NCBI RefSeq assembly: GCF_002775205.1
Contig: NC_036460.1
Coordinates: 23,702,751 to 23,766,750 of the forward strand
Direction: 5' to 3'
Length of the DNA stretch: 64,000 bases
Source of the DNA: Xiphophorus maculatus
Taxonomy: Eukaryota; Chordata; Actinopteri; Cyprinodontiformes; Poeciliidae
The notes under the pieces were generated by a model that had not been told where the DNA came from, did not search any database, and was given only the letters and a program-made list of their open reading frames with translations. Position 1 is the first letter of the stretch, and every line of letters starts with the position of its first letter. Positions 11,801 through 38,556 of this stretch are shown one piece after another. The position numbers and the translations under genes were made by a program.

Positions 11801-14800
11801 TTAAGGCTCACAAAGTATTTTGAGTTATCCTCATTCATCTCTTTTCAAGGAAAAGAATACCCCGACGACCGTCAGCCATTCATTGTGTGACAATGATTGC
11901 AGGTTATATAAATGAAGCAAGTCTACCACAACGCAACACGAACAGCACCTTTCAACCACATGAAAATGCCTGGATAGTCAAGATTCCTGTGGCTACAGGA
12001 AAAGGAGCGAAGAGATGCCATTGCTAAGAGAGACATCCTGTCTTCATAGCATTCCGAACATGTCTAATCAACGGAGCATCAAAGCTTCCAGCCATCAGGG
12101 GACAAAACAAAACAAAACAAAAAACTCTTCCTCGATGGAAACTTTAATCTTTGAAGGAGAGCCAACAATAAGTCACTGTTCTTTTATTCTGTCCTTGATA
12201 GATTGAGCAAAGTCATTTTAAAATGTGCCGCCTGTGAGAATGAACGGCCTCAGAGCTGAGCTTATCGAAGCCAAGTGACCCTGAGGCGTGTCGCTGTTGA
12301 AGAATACAAGAGGTGGGGGGTTGGAAATGGGAGCCGACTTCCTCCCAGTTGAGTCAAATGTTTTACAGTCATCTGCTGTCGTCTCAGCATCAGGAGTCAA
12401 GCAGCTTAACTACTGAAAAACAGAGACGAACGACGTTAACCCACCTTTGTTTATTGCGCCGTTTAATCTTTAACCAAATGCCAACACAGAGGCGACGCAA
12501 AGGCAAGCTGCTGAGTAACGAATGCATTGCTTTTATCAGCACTTAAAAATATTGAACCCTACACTATAAAAAAAAAATCCCTTTGTAAGGTAGTAAAATT
12601 ATTCATATTCCAAAGTGGTGTGTTAGTTTGTAAATATAAAGTTTAACAGGAGGTCAAATTAAGACCTAGCCTACACACCTTGAAGTAGAAATTAACCTTT
12701 ATGTAGCTAATCGTTATTATTTGTTAAAAGTACAGTCTGGGTAAGAACAATAAAGTAAAGTTGGTGGTATACTTTAATGTTTTGTGTTATCAATAAATAC
12801 TTCAGCTAATTAAAAGTTAAGACCTGTCAAGTCTTGTTGGGGAAGTTTGAGTCAATCAAAGCAAGAGTTTCTCATTGCTAGCTTAGCAGCATTGCTAACG
12901 CTAACAGCAAACCAGCTATGAAGTTGAACTTATTAAACCTCAAGCTGTTTTTGTGCATGAGCGACACCTATTCATATTTTCTTATTCATTAACTACATAT
13001 GCAAAGTCAATAACCTGCTCCTCAACACCTCCAAAACAAAGGAGCTGGTGATCGACTTCAGGAAGAACAAAACGGACATCCAGCCTCTCACCATCAGTGG
13101 GACCTGTGTGGAGAGGGTCCCAGTGTTCAGGTTTCTGGGCATGGAGTTGGAGGACAAGCTAACCTGGAGCACCAACACCAAGGAGTGGTTGAAGAAGGCA
13201 CAGCAGAGACTGTACTTTCTGAGAATACTCAAGAAGAACCGTCTCCGCTCAGACCTGCTGCAGGCCGTCTATCACTGCTCCATAGAGAGTGTGCTCACGT
13301 ACGGTCTATGTGTCTGGTATGGCAGCAGCACATCTGCGGACAAGAAGGCGCTCCAGAGGGTTGTTAGGGCAGCAGAGAGAACCACAGGCTGACCCCCCCC
13401 TCCCCGCTATGGAACAGATTTACACTTCCAGGCTCCACAAGAAAGTTTTGGACATTTTAAATGACTCTTCACACCCTGGCCATGGTCTCTTCCAGCTGCT
13501 GCCATCAGGCAAGAGATACAGAGCAATAAAAACCAGGACAAATCGCCTAAAAAACAGCTTTTTACCCGATGGCAATCATGGCACTAAATTCAAAGGCATT
13601 AGAACTTCTGCTCTTGAAACCACTTTGTTAAAAATGTAAATTCTGTTGCGACACCTCCAGGCGCTGCAACCATCTTCTGATGTCTATTTATTTCTCATTT
13701 TGTACTATTTATTTCTTTATCGTTGTATATTACGTATATACACATAACCTGCATCTTAACTCGAGTCGAGCAAATCTCAATCTCGTTGTAATCTGTTGAT
13801 GACAATGACAAATAAATCTTATCTTATCTTATGTTAATGTGTGAAACATTTACATATTAATCAGGAATACATCCTTTTTGCTTTGTTATTTTTCCAACGG
13901 AGGTTAAAACAGGTGAGCAAAATCATCTTCATGATTAGTTAGCATCAAACTAATTTAGTCAAATATCTACATTATAAAAACTTAAACCAACATCTACTTA
14001 AATGGAGCGTAAGCAGGATAATTGTACTGGTTGGACTCCACCAGTGTCCTTTATCCTTTATCAGGGCAGGATCTAGACCTTGACATGAACTGTTTGTACA
14101 TCCCTGACTAAGAAAGGTGTGTCCTATGGTGAGTTGTTTCTTTACACATTGAGTAAATACTAGGAAAGTTTGGAAATCTGGGGTATCGGATGTTTTACAC
14201 CAGTGCACACACGCATCCTGTTGCACCATGTACAGGATTTCTATTTGGTTTCTTTAATGGGAGAGTTGCATGGTGTAAATAAAAACTGCTTAGATGGAAA
14301 GTTGTGCAATGTTTGCCTTGGTGTTTTTGGCAGTGGGAACCGTAAGACCTGTTTCTAACTTGTTTCATGCGATTAAAAGGGGAGAAAGTAATAAAACGCC
14401 AGCAGTAATTCGCTCCAACAACCTGATTGCCAACCAGTGGTTTGCAGAGTGTGGTAAAAACAAACAACAAAAGGACACTTACCCCTGAGCCGTCCCCTGC
14501 GCTGCACGGAGACCGGGTCGGGGACAGGCTGGACTCGATGTCGCTGCCGGTGAAGTCGTCCTCGGACTCCTCAAAGGAGGAGGCTGAGGACAGGCCTATG
14601 GAGGAGGAGGTGGACAGCTTCCTGGGGGTCCGCATCAGGGCAGGAGAGCCGCCGCAGCCGCTGTCCGAGCAGGGGGACTCGTCTTCCGCCTGGAGATCAA
14701 AACAGGAGGGCTGGTCGGTCGGCAGGGCCGTGGTGCCCTGGCAGCGGATGGGGCTGGTGTCTCTGGTTATGATCAGTTTCGGTATCGTTCCAGGAAAACT

Positions 14801-15580
14801 TTGCCTCGGGGGGCTTCGGCTCGTCTGCTCCGGGTATTTTACGCTGTCGGGTCCGTCCAGGCAGCCATTGTTCTGATCCCCGGCGCAGGATTCGGTTTGA
14901 GTCATGTCTCCTTTCATGCCATCGTCCAGTATCGAGAGCCCACCGCGCAAATGCTGATCCGGGGGCGAGCAGGTCGAAGTCCGTTCAGCGTCCGGGTCAG
15001 AGGTGAGGAGGGGGTTCAAACTCAGATCAGTCCCGAACCCAGACACAAAGCGGTTCTTGTAGCTTCCCCCCACTGGCTGATGCTCCATGTCCCCGGCTGG
15101 GGGATCCGAGGCATGGTCTTCTCGCACGCCGGGGCTCGTTTCACCGCTCCGCGTTTCCAAGCCTGGCGCATCAGCTGAAGTAGCCTCTCGGTTCACGGCG
15201 AGCTGGACCGCTTCGACATGGCCACCGAGGCCGGACGATGCCTCGAAACAACCCGTGGCTGCTCGATACTCCCCACTCGCCGATGCAGCCTCGTCTCGGG
15301 GCAACTTCCCTGCTTTGTGTCCGCGGCGCGCCGCTGGATCGGCGGCCTCCGTTCCGGGGCCCGAATCCTCCTCCTCGGTCTGACTGGGGTATCGCTTCCT
15401 CCTTCCCAGACAGGACAGCACTTTGTTTCTCATTGGACTCCTGCTCAGCTGCTCGCTCCGCGGCTTCCTTTCGCTCCTGAATCTGGAGATACTGAGTCGA
15501 TGAGGCGTGTCGCTTGATTTCCACTTCGCCCCGCCTGTGGTGGCGGTGCTGTGCGAGAGATCAGAGCGCGTTTGGCCCAT
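1423..15580 (-). CDS. Inositol-trisphosphate 3-kinase (ITPKA/B/C family), partial: 3' exons beyond left edge
   Basis: The enzyme phosphorylates Ins(1,4,5)P3 to Ins(1,3,4,5)P4 in calcium signalling. Four coding exons are seen: 15580-14483, 2439-2340, 1973-1760 and 1627-1423. Splice phases fit throughout and give 539 codons in the window. Residues 1-366 are a long, Ser/Pro-rich, low-complexity N-terminus ending in a [10 protein letters not shown] stretch and an acidic [12 protein letters not shown] segment, typical of the family. Exon 2 matches the calmodulin-binding region ending in WVQLAGHTG. Exon 3 holds the inositol-polyphosphate-kinase signature PSIMDCKMG (about residues 461-469). Exon 4 holds [32 protein letters not shown] and IEGIK. 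The final catalytic exons (the SSLLF...DFGKT part) must lie left of base 1. 15580 is the most upstream in-frame ATG after a stop; ATG 15433 is an alternative. Residues resembling both ITPKB and ITPKC occur, so I give no paralogue symbol. Confidence 0.9.
2773..2813. repeat. (GT)n microsatellite
   Basis: About 20 uninterrupted GT units lie in the first coding intron of the kinase gene. The open frame that crosses it on the minus strand (with a run of His-Thr) is an artefact of the repeat. Confidence 0.97.
5760..6503 (+). mobile_element. LINE 3' end (L2/CR1-like), interrupted by an insert flanked by a ~95-bp direct repeat
   Basis: Bases 5760-5979 read as the decayed end of a LINE reverse-transcriptase ORF. 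A recognisable [17 protein letters not shown]-like remnant is followed by the codons for a conserved KSRLKTHLF-type ending. The same ~95 bp recurs at 6307-6408 with a few differences and then continues into the 3' tail, with a TAAAGCACTTTGAAATGCC motif and ATACAAATAAA. The intervening 330 bp is unrelated and contains a weak internal repeat (about 5978 and 6132). The same tail family is seen on the minus strand near 40.2 kb and 44.75 kb. The class is assigned from memory of fish LINEs. Confidence 0.65.
6704..6916. mobile_element. hAT-type MITE with 8-bp target duplication
   Basis: This 213-bp element has terminal inverted repeats of about 50 bp, imperfect, starting CAGCGTTTCCCAATTCC on the left and, read on the other strand, CAGTGCTTCTCAATTCC on the right. 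It is flanked by TATTAACA (6696-6703) and CATTAACA (6917-6924), an 8-bp duplication with one mismatch. An 8-bp duplication and CA..TG ends are characteristic of the hAT superfamily. It has no coding capacity and lies in the first coding intron of the kinase gene. Confidence 0.85.
7012..8126 (-). CDS. Speculative two-exon small secreted or membrane protein inside the kinase intron
   Basis: The first exon, 8126-7998, encodes 43 residues including a strongly hydrophobic segment ([18 protein letters not shown]) and ends at a CAG|GTAGGA donor. The second, 7221-7012, begins after CCTCAG, stays in phase 0 and encodes 69 residues with four cysteines before a stop. Joined, they would make a 112-residue protein with an N-terminal signal peptide or anchor. 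Against it: the acceptor has a poor pyrimidine tract, no family is recognised, and it lies on the same strand as the host intron. Phase agreement alone occurs by chance in one case in three. Treat it as a hypothesis only. Confidence 0.15.
10775..10801. repeat. (CA)n microsatellite
   Basis: An uninterrupted CA dinucleotide run lies in the kinase intron. Open frames through it, on both strands, show only repeat-encoded Thr-His or Cys-Val runs. Confidence 0.95.
12990..13835 (+). mobile_element. 5'-truncated LINE (L2/CR1-like) with reverse-transcriptase remnant and TCTTA tail
   Basis: An open stretch starting [19 protein letters not shown], followed by [14 protein letters not shown] and [14 protein letters not shown], is the C-terminal part of a LINE reverse transcriptase. 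The frame breaks at the poly-C run near 13393 and resumes with [33 protein letters not shown] and FLPDG. The 3' end carries AATAAA followed by tandem TCTTA units near 13812-13830, as LINEs of this group do. The copy is truncated and frameshifted, so it is dead. No clear target duplication was seen. Confidence 0.85.
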
Positions 15581-18196
15581 CCCGCATGCCGTAGTGATAC
15601 ACACACACACCCTCAATGTGTAATCAAAAACATGCAACTCTGCCCACAGTACTTTAGTAAGCCCTTAATCACCAATTCCATATAATAATATTGGAAAATC
15701 CCGAATTAGTCCACGCCTTCTCATCCACACGGGGGTCTGGTCAAATCTGTAAAGAGAAAATACATAAATATCGTTGAATAGACAAAAATCTGGTATTTTC
15801 ATCACTACAATCAAATAATTTCACCTGAAAGGGCAAAACGTAACAATGAAATCATAGGTAAGCGATAAGAAGTCCTGTTGCTCCAGAGGTTGACTTCTCA
15901 TAGATTGCTGTATCCTAGCATATCGATGAAAAGTGGAACAGAAGGACAAAGTGTGGCAGGAAAATGTGAAAACCAACTATGTTAATCACAGCCTTGACAG
16001 GATTGCTAAGAACAGCAGATTCTAGAGATAAGTGGAGTCGTAAAGGCATAAACTGTGACTGTAGTCGGTGCTTAAAGAGCCAAGGCAGACAGACATTTCC
16101 GGGACATGGGCTACAAATGTCTCCATACATTAAGCCATTTCTGAACCGGTACCAGTATCAAAGCCATTTAAGATGAGGTGAGGAGAAGAATGACTGGATT
16201 GTTGCTTAGTGGTCTAAAGTTTACGTTAATAATGATAGTACATTTTGTATTCTATTTGGAAATCAAGGTCCACAGGCTCAGTAGAGACGTGCTTTCATCG
16301 CCGTGCCACACTGCATTGATGCAGTAATTCAAGCAAAAAGACCCCCAACAAGTATTGAGTGCATGTACAGCACAGAATATGGATATAATCATCATCAGGG
16401 TAACATTTATGTTCTGGAAATCCTTTAAATTGGTATTGTGTAATGTTCTAATTTTCTAAGAAACTGAACTACAATCATCTAAAAGGATCAAAAATAAACT
16501 ATTGAAATATATCCATTTATATGTAATAAGCACATACAAACTACACCTTCTGAACTGAATTTATTTTTTTTATTTGATTATACTGAACTTGACTCAATAA
16601 TACAGTTTATATTCTTCTTCACTGCAAACCTAGAGGCCTGCAACAACTGCTAGGATAGCAGATAAATACAGCATGTTCACAGCAACATATCATGTTTGAT
16701 CAAAAAAAAGAACATGAAACATCTTCCACCTTCTGAGCTAAATCTGTTTACTACTGCCCTCCTGTGTCTGGATACAATTCACAGCCTTTTATTGACATCT
16801 ACAGTGTTTTGGGGTTTTTTAATCCGCCAAAGTGTGCTTCGTGTAAAATAAAAAAAAAAACTGAGGCAATCCTTTATTTAGAGTTCAATAAGGTCTATTC
16901 CAATAAGAGTTCAATCATCACTATTTAGTTTTTCTCCATTTTACAAGATATACAACTGTAATGAAAACCCTTTCAAAGTACAGGCACACCAATTAGATTG
17001 TCAAGCTAATGAGCCCGTCTGGAGTTAAAGACCATTTGCCTCTTTGCTCCGTCTGTGACTCACCGCAGAGGAATCACCAGGCCAATAAAGTCAGCCAATA
17101 TTTGCCGGTAATTAAATCAATATTTGTCATTCATTAAGCATCCGCCTGAATCAAGCCTAGCCAATACGGAAACTTCCTGAGCAGCACTGTGTTGGGCTTT
17201 GTAGATGGTAAGAAGTGTCAAGCAGCAGACTCTACACACCTGGGTTAATCAAACAGCTGCAGGCAGACCCCAGAGGACAGTCAGACTGTCTCTCTGTACA
17301 AGGCTGCATCCGTTCATGAGCAATGAGTTACGACCAGCATGTTTCTGAGCAACCAGCTCTAACTTCACCGTCTGTACCGACAGACCCTAGCAAACCCATG
17401 CTTCACAGCAAATGAAGGTGTGAAGGTACTTATCCTAGGTGCAACTGAACAAAACAAGACAAATGGCTCCTCAGACATTTAAATATGAGCAGAAACTCAT
17501 TCCACTCTTGGCTGGAATGATTTTCACAGATCTTTCCTTGTTGGTGGAAACAGGAAGGACCAGCCAGCAGTTCTGACTGAGTCACACTTGCCAGATTAAA
17601 TAAAGTTTTAAATGTCTGAATTTTGGACAATTTGATCTGTGAATAAATGACACACTGTTGCATCATGGGAATCTGTGTGTTAACTGGAACTTCCACTTGA
17701 TACAGATTTACCTTGGTTTAGGCACTTTGATGCGAGCCAGCATTTCTGATTTGATTATTGGATCGTTAGTAATCCTGAATCATTTTTTCTCTGGTGTTTT
17801 ATTCAAGCCTTTCTGTGTCAATGGTTGTGTCGTTTGTAGCCACCTTTCTCCATTGTTTTCCTTGTACTGCATTGCTGAGAAAAGTCAAGATGCACATTAA
17901 TCTTTGTATTTTGTTTTGGCGTTTCAATGTTAAGATGTAAAACAAAAGTCAACTGATTTGACTTTTGTTAATTAATGTAAAATACCTAAAGTTTAATTGT
18001 CCTCACTTAAAATTAAGAAAATTTCTACTTAAAAGGTCAGTTGCTTTGGCTAGTGAACATAATGGGATTTTATTTTGCGGAATTACCACCAAACTTATAA
18101 ATGCCTTCACATAGCACCTCTTGTAATACTCAGTTTTTAAAATCTTTGCAGACTCACATCTAAAGACAACTTAGAGAGCAATTAACCCAACAGTCA

Positions 18197-18300
18197 TGTT
18201 TTTAAAGTGTGAGAGGAAGCCGGAGTACCTGGAGTGAACCCACGCACGCACGCACAGGGAGAACATGCAAACTCCATGCAGAAAGACCCCCCTTTTGCTT
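18197..18300. repeat. Fragment of a dispersed fish repeat with CACG run
   Basis: The stretch GGAGAACATGCAAACTCCAT, preceded by tandem CACG units, is a pattern I recall from many fish genomes as part of a dispersed repeat. The class is uncertain. Only about 100 bp is preserved. Confidence 0.4.
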
Positions 18301-18919
18301 TGATACGGGTAAACAGTTTACCAGATTGCTTTCAGAGGTAATCTAATTTGTAGTTTACTTGTGTGTAATTTATTCTCATCATGAAGACAGATGTAGGGTG
18401 GAGGCCTCAGATGTTTTCTAGAGAACATCGGTCAACAAACTTCCTGAAGACGACCAAGGAGCAGAGCAGGTCAGGGACAAAGTGTGGAGAAGTTTAAATC
18501 AGGGCTAAGTTTTTAAACACAATCCCAAACTTTGGATTTCATTCAACAGTGGCAAGAAGAAAGTCATTGTTAAAAATAAATCCTGAAAAATGAAAACGTT
18601 GGTATTACTGCTATAACTATTGTTGTTACTATTAGTGCTGTGCGCCACAGCAAAGGGAAAAATAACACTGAAAAACCGTTAGAGACTAACTCAAAACCAC
18701 TCAGATTCTTCTTGTTCTTGCTCTCTGTTAGCTGTGCTGCACGAAGACGGGTTGCCATAGCAACTGATAGCAACGCCACTAATGTGTCAGGATTCAACAC
18801 CAACAAAACAAAAACACACATAGAAAGAGCAGGTTTTTTTGCCACCCAGCAGGGAGCTGGGGGCGTGACCTTAGACAAGTGATGTCACCTTGCAACATGT
18901 CTATAGAAAGTGTTAAAAT

Positions 18920-19105
18920 AAATTGCATGCCACACTTTTCAGATGTTTATTTGTGAAATCTTTGGAACCCATCTATTGTTGCCCTGTTCTTCCAAGATGT
19001 AGCACTCTTTGTAGGTCAGCCACATGAAATATCTTAACGTTTATGTTTGTAATGTGTCAAAATAGTAAACAAGTACACCAGGTATGAATACTTTTGCTAG
19101 CGCCA
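18920..19105. repeat. 3' portion of a common fish DNA-transposon-like repeat
   Basis: The block runs from a CCACACTTTTCAGATGTTTA motif to TATGAATACTTTTGC. This matches, from memory, the terminal part of a non-coding repeat common in teleosts. Related pieces occur in this window at 22.4-23.3, 25.4-25.7, 42.5-42.8 and 46.4-48.0 kb, so it is a dispersed family. It is degraded and non-coding. Confidence 0.5.
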
Positions 19106-20347
19106 ACATATATGTACAGTTTATTGTACATTACTCTAAATCTACTCATTTTCTCATATTAGCAAGAAATAATGTGACTTGCAGCTGCATAAAAACAGTA
19201 AATGTATAAAATGTTTGAGGTTCACTCTGAATTGCCATTTAAAACATGGAATATATTAATATTCTACACAAAATTAATTTGATTAGTTGTTTTCTTTTTT
19301 TACAAGACGGGAAGCGTGAATTTGCAAAACAGCTGCTCCAATAAAAAGACAAATATCCCATGAAAAGGAACCGTCCTGTGAATCAGACTGACTGAAGTTA
19401 GCAGCATGTGAATGTCATTCTACTGTCATTTACTGTGACAGCAGTTCTGTCACCGTGCTGTCAGCAGGAAAGCTCACAGAAAGGAAATGGGACAGGAAGC
19501 GTAACAATGGAAATACCGACTCACTGTGAAGCATGCACAACTACACTTAACTGCGATATTGTGTAATATTATTTAATTACTAATAAGCTTACAAAATGAC
19601 TCGCACATCTAAAGGAAATGTCTTTGTTTAGGTGGGGAAGGAGAACTAAGACAATTAAACACATGAGTTTCTCTTGTCTAATTCTACAATAAAATAGAAT
19701 AAAATAAAAATACTATTACCTTCCCCACTCTTCTTACAGCCGATGGTTTTTCAGGTACAGTGAGCACTCCTTGGAAAAGAACATCAGTCATCTTGTCGAT
19801 CTGGTTTCATTAATGCAAGATGATTAATGCCTGGGAGTCTTTTGTCTTACTGACATGGACTGAATGTACTCATGGAACCATCAACACCCACTACAACAGC
19901 GACATACCCTTAATGGGAAGTTGGTTATTTTAACACAAACATAAAACACACAAAAAATAATCGCAGAACGGCAAACTGTAGGGAAGTTCACCTTACACTG
20001 ACACTCTTCTATTTGCTTGTGGTACATTTACTCAGTCAGCCACTCCTCTTAAGTAAAGGCCTACAGAGTGAATTGTTTGTTCAAACAGTGTTTGCAATGA
20101 CTGATGAATTTATTATCGTGCGCTTAAGCAAAACGTCAGTGTCGTTTCACAAAGCGTTCATTAGGACTTTCAGATCTACATTTTTAAATGCCACTTTTGT
20201 TGTTTTACCTATAAAAATAACTGGTTATCGACTGTAGATATTCACTTATCAGATAATAGACATTACGAACCTAAAACACAAAGTAAAAGGGAATAGATAC
20301 ACATATATATACACACACAGATAGATAGATATATTTATAAAACTTAC

Positions 20348-20700
20348 CCCACAGGCGCCGTGAAGCAGCTGTTAAAAAGCTGGCACTGGAAATGGAGGTT
20401 TAACTCATGTAGGCAATGGTGTCAGTGTGAGTTTGCGGCTTCTCCGTTCTGCGAATCACAGAGAAATGCCGATGAGTGCACGGCAGCAGCATCAGCATGT
20501 GGTTATAACGCGGAGAAAAGGCGCAGAGGAAGTGCTTAAGTAAACGGGGGCAGGTCTTGCTGACACTCTGGCTCTTTAAACTCGTGTCGGGAACTAACGT
20601 GCTGTTAACTTCACGCACAGCTCCTTTTAAAATACAAATGTTGGTAATTAAAAAAAAAAAAGTAATACCTACGAAACTACCGCAACAGAAGTTAACCAAG
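20348..20700 (-). other. Probable 5' untranslated exon of the inositol-trisphosphate 3-kinase gene
   Basis: A consensus minus-strand donor (GTAAGT) follows base 20348. A strong minus-strand acceptor (TTTTCTCTTTACAG) ends at 15747, so the coding first exon would begin at 15746. Together they suggest a noncoding first exon here, spliced over a 4.6-kb intron. The upstream edge is only a guess. The exon would start about 1 kb from the oppositely oriented gfm1 start, so the two genes may diverge from one promoter region. This is inferred from splice signals alone, with no transcript evidence. Confidence 0.35.
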
Positions 20701-21380
20701 AAAATATATTAAAACCTTAATGACAGAACTACAGTCTCAACTCCTCAAGAGAAATAATATTGGAGCCTTAGTTAGTCACTAAGTATTGAACGGTGCTGCC
20801 TTTAGGTGTTAACCGTTATTGGGGTTTTCTTTTTAAAGCTGCTAAGATGTAAACAATGGTTCTTAAAAATATTTTCTTAAACTCACAGTTGGTGGCGAAA
20901 TAGCAAAAGTAATTCCAAATACATATTTCTGCACAATAAAACATTCAAAGCTAACAGGAATGTTTGCTTCGTTGGCACGTAGTACTTTACAACAGCGCTT
21001 CCTCCATCCTGAGTGGCAACTTTAATTTTCTAGTTTTCAGAATAAAAGAACAGCTCAAATTTACTTGCAACTAAGTTTAATGACATAGTTTTTCTACACT
21101 TACATTGATCCATGCGTGTCTTTTAAAAATTAATCATATTTTGTGTAGCATCATAACTGGTCACAGAGAAAAAATATTTGCAATTAAACAAAACAGAGAA
21201 TAAAAATTTTAAGAGTAGCCTAATGAAAGCAGCATAATTATATGGTCTATTGTTGAAAAGTTAATTAAACCAATTCAATAGATAATGTTTAGAATGAGAT
21301 TGGTCTAAACATTTCTTTGCGAAATGAAAGCAAAATGTATTATGCAAAGTAGCACTCAAATAAACACGTCTGCTAGCCCC

Positions 21381-21418
21381 TGAACGCATCAGATTGTGTT
21401 TATAATCTGATGCGTTCA
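21381..21418. repeat. Perfect 15-bp inverted repeat (hairpin) about 290 bp upstream of gfm1
   Basis: Arms TGAACGCATCAGATT (21381-21395) and its exact complement (21404-21418) are separated by 8 bases. No function is known. Confidence 0.9.
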
Positions 21419-21703
21419 GATTATAACTCTACTGATAATTCAGATGTTTGTGCTTCAATATTGTTTCAGCCTCTAAAAAGGAACACATGTAGGCTTAAAA
21501 TCTATCTAAAAAAAAATGCTAGTGTAATTAATTTTTTATGCTAAAACCAAAAAGGCGCATGTTGAGCTTCTGGGCTTCCGTAGATGCGGAAGTTGTGTTT
21601 CACAACCCAGCAGTAGGATCCCGGCGTGACATTCACCGGGCGGCTAGCAGGTTTGGGGCCGAGCACAACCACCCGGCCCGAACTCCACCGAGCTCTCTTC
21701 AAG

Positions 21704-36009
<14,306 letters not shown>

Positions 36010-37429
36010 GCTGCTCCCTCGCTTGTTTATTGTTGGATTCCACAATCGCCCAGGACAGTGTTGGAGTTCATGAGCCAAAAGAAAAAAAAGTTCATATTTT
36101 GATGTTTTTTTTATCATTTTAACCCCCCTCTCATCCTCCACTCTGTCTAAATCTCATGTGAAACATATTTATGTTGTTTTGAGCACCATCTGATCTCAAC
36201 AGGCTGCATCTGGTACTCAAACCTGAGTAGTTACTGAAATCTGTTTTCACTCACGCTGGTTTTTGTACTGTGTACAGAATGATATTGATCTGATAATGAC
36301 TGCAATATAGTTTTGATCTTCCTCACCTGCTCTGTGTTCTCCTCGGCCGGCTCCGGATGAGCTGAGGCGTCCGTGGAAACGGTTTCAGGTCCGATTGTCG
36401 TCACGTTGAGGCTCCATGTCACCTCCATCAACGCAACCAGAACAATCGCTCTCCTCAGTCCCATTCCTGTCGGCTGTGAAGCTCAGACGTGTGTGTGTGT
36501 GTGTGAGCAAGGTCAAAGCGACTAGCACGGAGGAGTGCAGCAGGAGGAATGACGCTCCTGTCGGGGCCGAGTTGTGCAACCAGAAGAAAGAAGAGGAGGG
36601 GAAGCAAGAGATGAGATTTTCCAGATTCTGCCTGCTTCCAAAGAAAAATCTGTTTTCTTGTTCCCCTAAGCTAAACAAAGCCGCTGCACTTTAGCTGCTG
36701 GCGTTTCTCATTTTGTCTCTGTTGAGGCTCTCGGCTCATGAGCCTCCAAACGTCTGAGGAGGAAAGCAGCTGTCTGGCGGGATTCATCTGAGAGTTGATT
36801 GGTTGCAGCCGCGCCTCCTTCTCAGTGTTTGACTAAAGGAATAACAAAACTTGAACTAAGTAAGCTTATTTTAGGAAGGTGCCATTTTTTAAGGATAAAG
36901 TTAAAAATGGTACGGGGGAGGGAAAGACAGACAGAGTCAGGAGGTCACTTCTTTTGTTTTTTAACCGGTCAAACTTGAGGGTTTTGTTCTGCTACAATCC
37001 AATTCTTGACCGTCTTTCTGATGTCAATTACCGAAAACAGGCTAAACAAGAGCCTCTGCCTGGAGGCTGCAGTCTATAATCTATCAGTTAAAGCTGTGTG
37101 TGTGTCTATGTGTGTAAACTTTACGACCCAAAGAGCCGTTTTCCCCCTCGGACCAGCTGAATAAAACTCATTTAGAATCACTAATGTTACCTGACCTTTT
37201 GACTCCTGTTGGCCCACCGGAGTGAGCAAGCAAGCACATATGTGCTTTCTTATCGCCGTGGAGATGGAGGTGAAGACGCCGTCATACACCTGCTTCAACA
37301 AACCCACTATTATCCGGACAAGTCAGGCAGGACCCAACCAAGTTTTGAGTGAAGAGAACCAAAATGATATCTATTTCCATAGGGATACATTTTTCAGGAA
37401 TATAAATGGAAATGGAGACTTTATATACA

Positions 37430-37800
37430 GCTCTGACAAAAATAAAGAGAGCACTTCAAATGATCAGTTTCTCTGATTTTACTCTTTATGGGTCTATGTT
37501 TGAGTAAAATGAACATTGTTCTTTTATTCTATGAACTAGTGACAACATGTCTCTGAAGTTAAAGCAAAAATTTTGTATTTATTTGCAGAACATGAGAAAC
37601 GGTCAAAATAATGAAAAACATGCAATGCTCTCAGATCTCAAATAATGCAAAGAAAACAAATTCATATTCATTTAGAAACAACAATACCAATATTTTAACT
37701 CGGGGAAAAGTTCAGAAATCAGCATTTGGTGGAATAACCAGGAAGTTTTCAGTTGGATTCAGTGCAGTGGGTTCTTTGTTTTTTCCAGATCTGTTTATCA
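37430..37800. repeat. Dispersed fish repeat (DNA-transposon type)
   Basis: The block begins ACAGCTCTGACAAAAATAAAG, followed by GATCAGTTTCTCTGATTTTA, TTTGAGTAAAATGAACATTG and CTCAAATAATGCAAAG. I remember this consensus as abundant in teleosts. It is non-coding, and the superfamily is uncertain. Confidence 0.5.
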
Positions 37801-38556
37801 CTTTATGTCTAATATATATCTTATAATTTTCACCTTTTTTTAATTGTATAATTAAAATAAACTAATTTAAATTATATTGTTTGTTATGGTGCAGACGTTT
37901 GGAGTTTAATAAAAGAATAAAAGTTTTCTCCAAGAGCGTGTTGGACAACATTTTCTGGCCTGCATGTCAGAAGGTCACTTGTACTGAAATGACCAAAAAC
38001 CGGGCTTTTGTTTCTGCATTAATGTAGACGTTTTGAAAGCTTAGCAGCTAAAATTTCTCTTTTCTCAATCTAAATACTTTTGTCAGCTATCAACCTCTCT
38101 GAAAGTCTTCAGACAAAAGGGTATTAATGGGAGAAACGGGGAGATTTTATTTATTACAGAAGAGTCAGCTGTAATCTATTTGTTCTTTTTTTTTTATCAA
38201 AGATTATGATGTTTACTGGAACTCAATCTTTATAATTGTTTTTGCTTTTGCTGCATCACATTTGACTCCGTTAGAACTGGAGTATATGGTTTTTTATAAA
38301 TCATTAAAGGAACAGTTAACGTGTCTAATTTTCAAGAATTTGAAGCATTAACACGGGAATAGAAAATAATATTTTTTAAAGCTCACTGCCTAAAGCAACA
38401 TTTTTGACAAAACTGGACAAACGGCTCTGGAACAAACACATAAAGTTGAGGGTTTTTTTTTTTTTAAAAAACCTAAACTTTAGGAAAGTTTATCATAGAG
38501 AGTTTATTTGCAACTTTAAGTTCAGTACTCTGTTAAAAAGCATCACATTTTAACTG

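Larger units (their letters stand above)
2440..14482 (-). other. 12-kb first coding intron of the kinase gene
   Basis: Between the kinase exons at 14483 and 2439 I see only intronic DNA: the GT and CA microsatellites, a LINE tail with insert, a hAT MITE, a truncated LINE, and the speculative small ORF pair listed separately. Other stretches (for example 3000-5700, 8700-12900) are AT-rich with no gene or repeat I can name. Confidence 0.7.
15747..21703. other. Upstream intron and intergenic DNA between the kinase gene and gfm1
   Basis: No protein-coding exon was recognised. The stretch holds a probable 5' exon of the kinase gene (20.35-20.7 kb), a repeat fragment with a CACG run near 18240, the end of an interspersed DNA-transposon-like repeat at 18920-19105, a small perfect hairpin at 17941-17969 and a larger one at 21381-21418. 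Open frames here are short and lack splice or family support. Confidence 0.6.

Noticed and set aside
14195-14482. Continuation of kinase exon 1 past the donor
   Set aside because: The frame reads through GGTAAGTG, a strong donor, and the next 95 residues are unlike the family, so this is intron.
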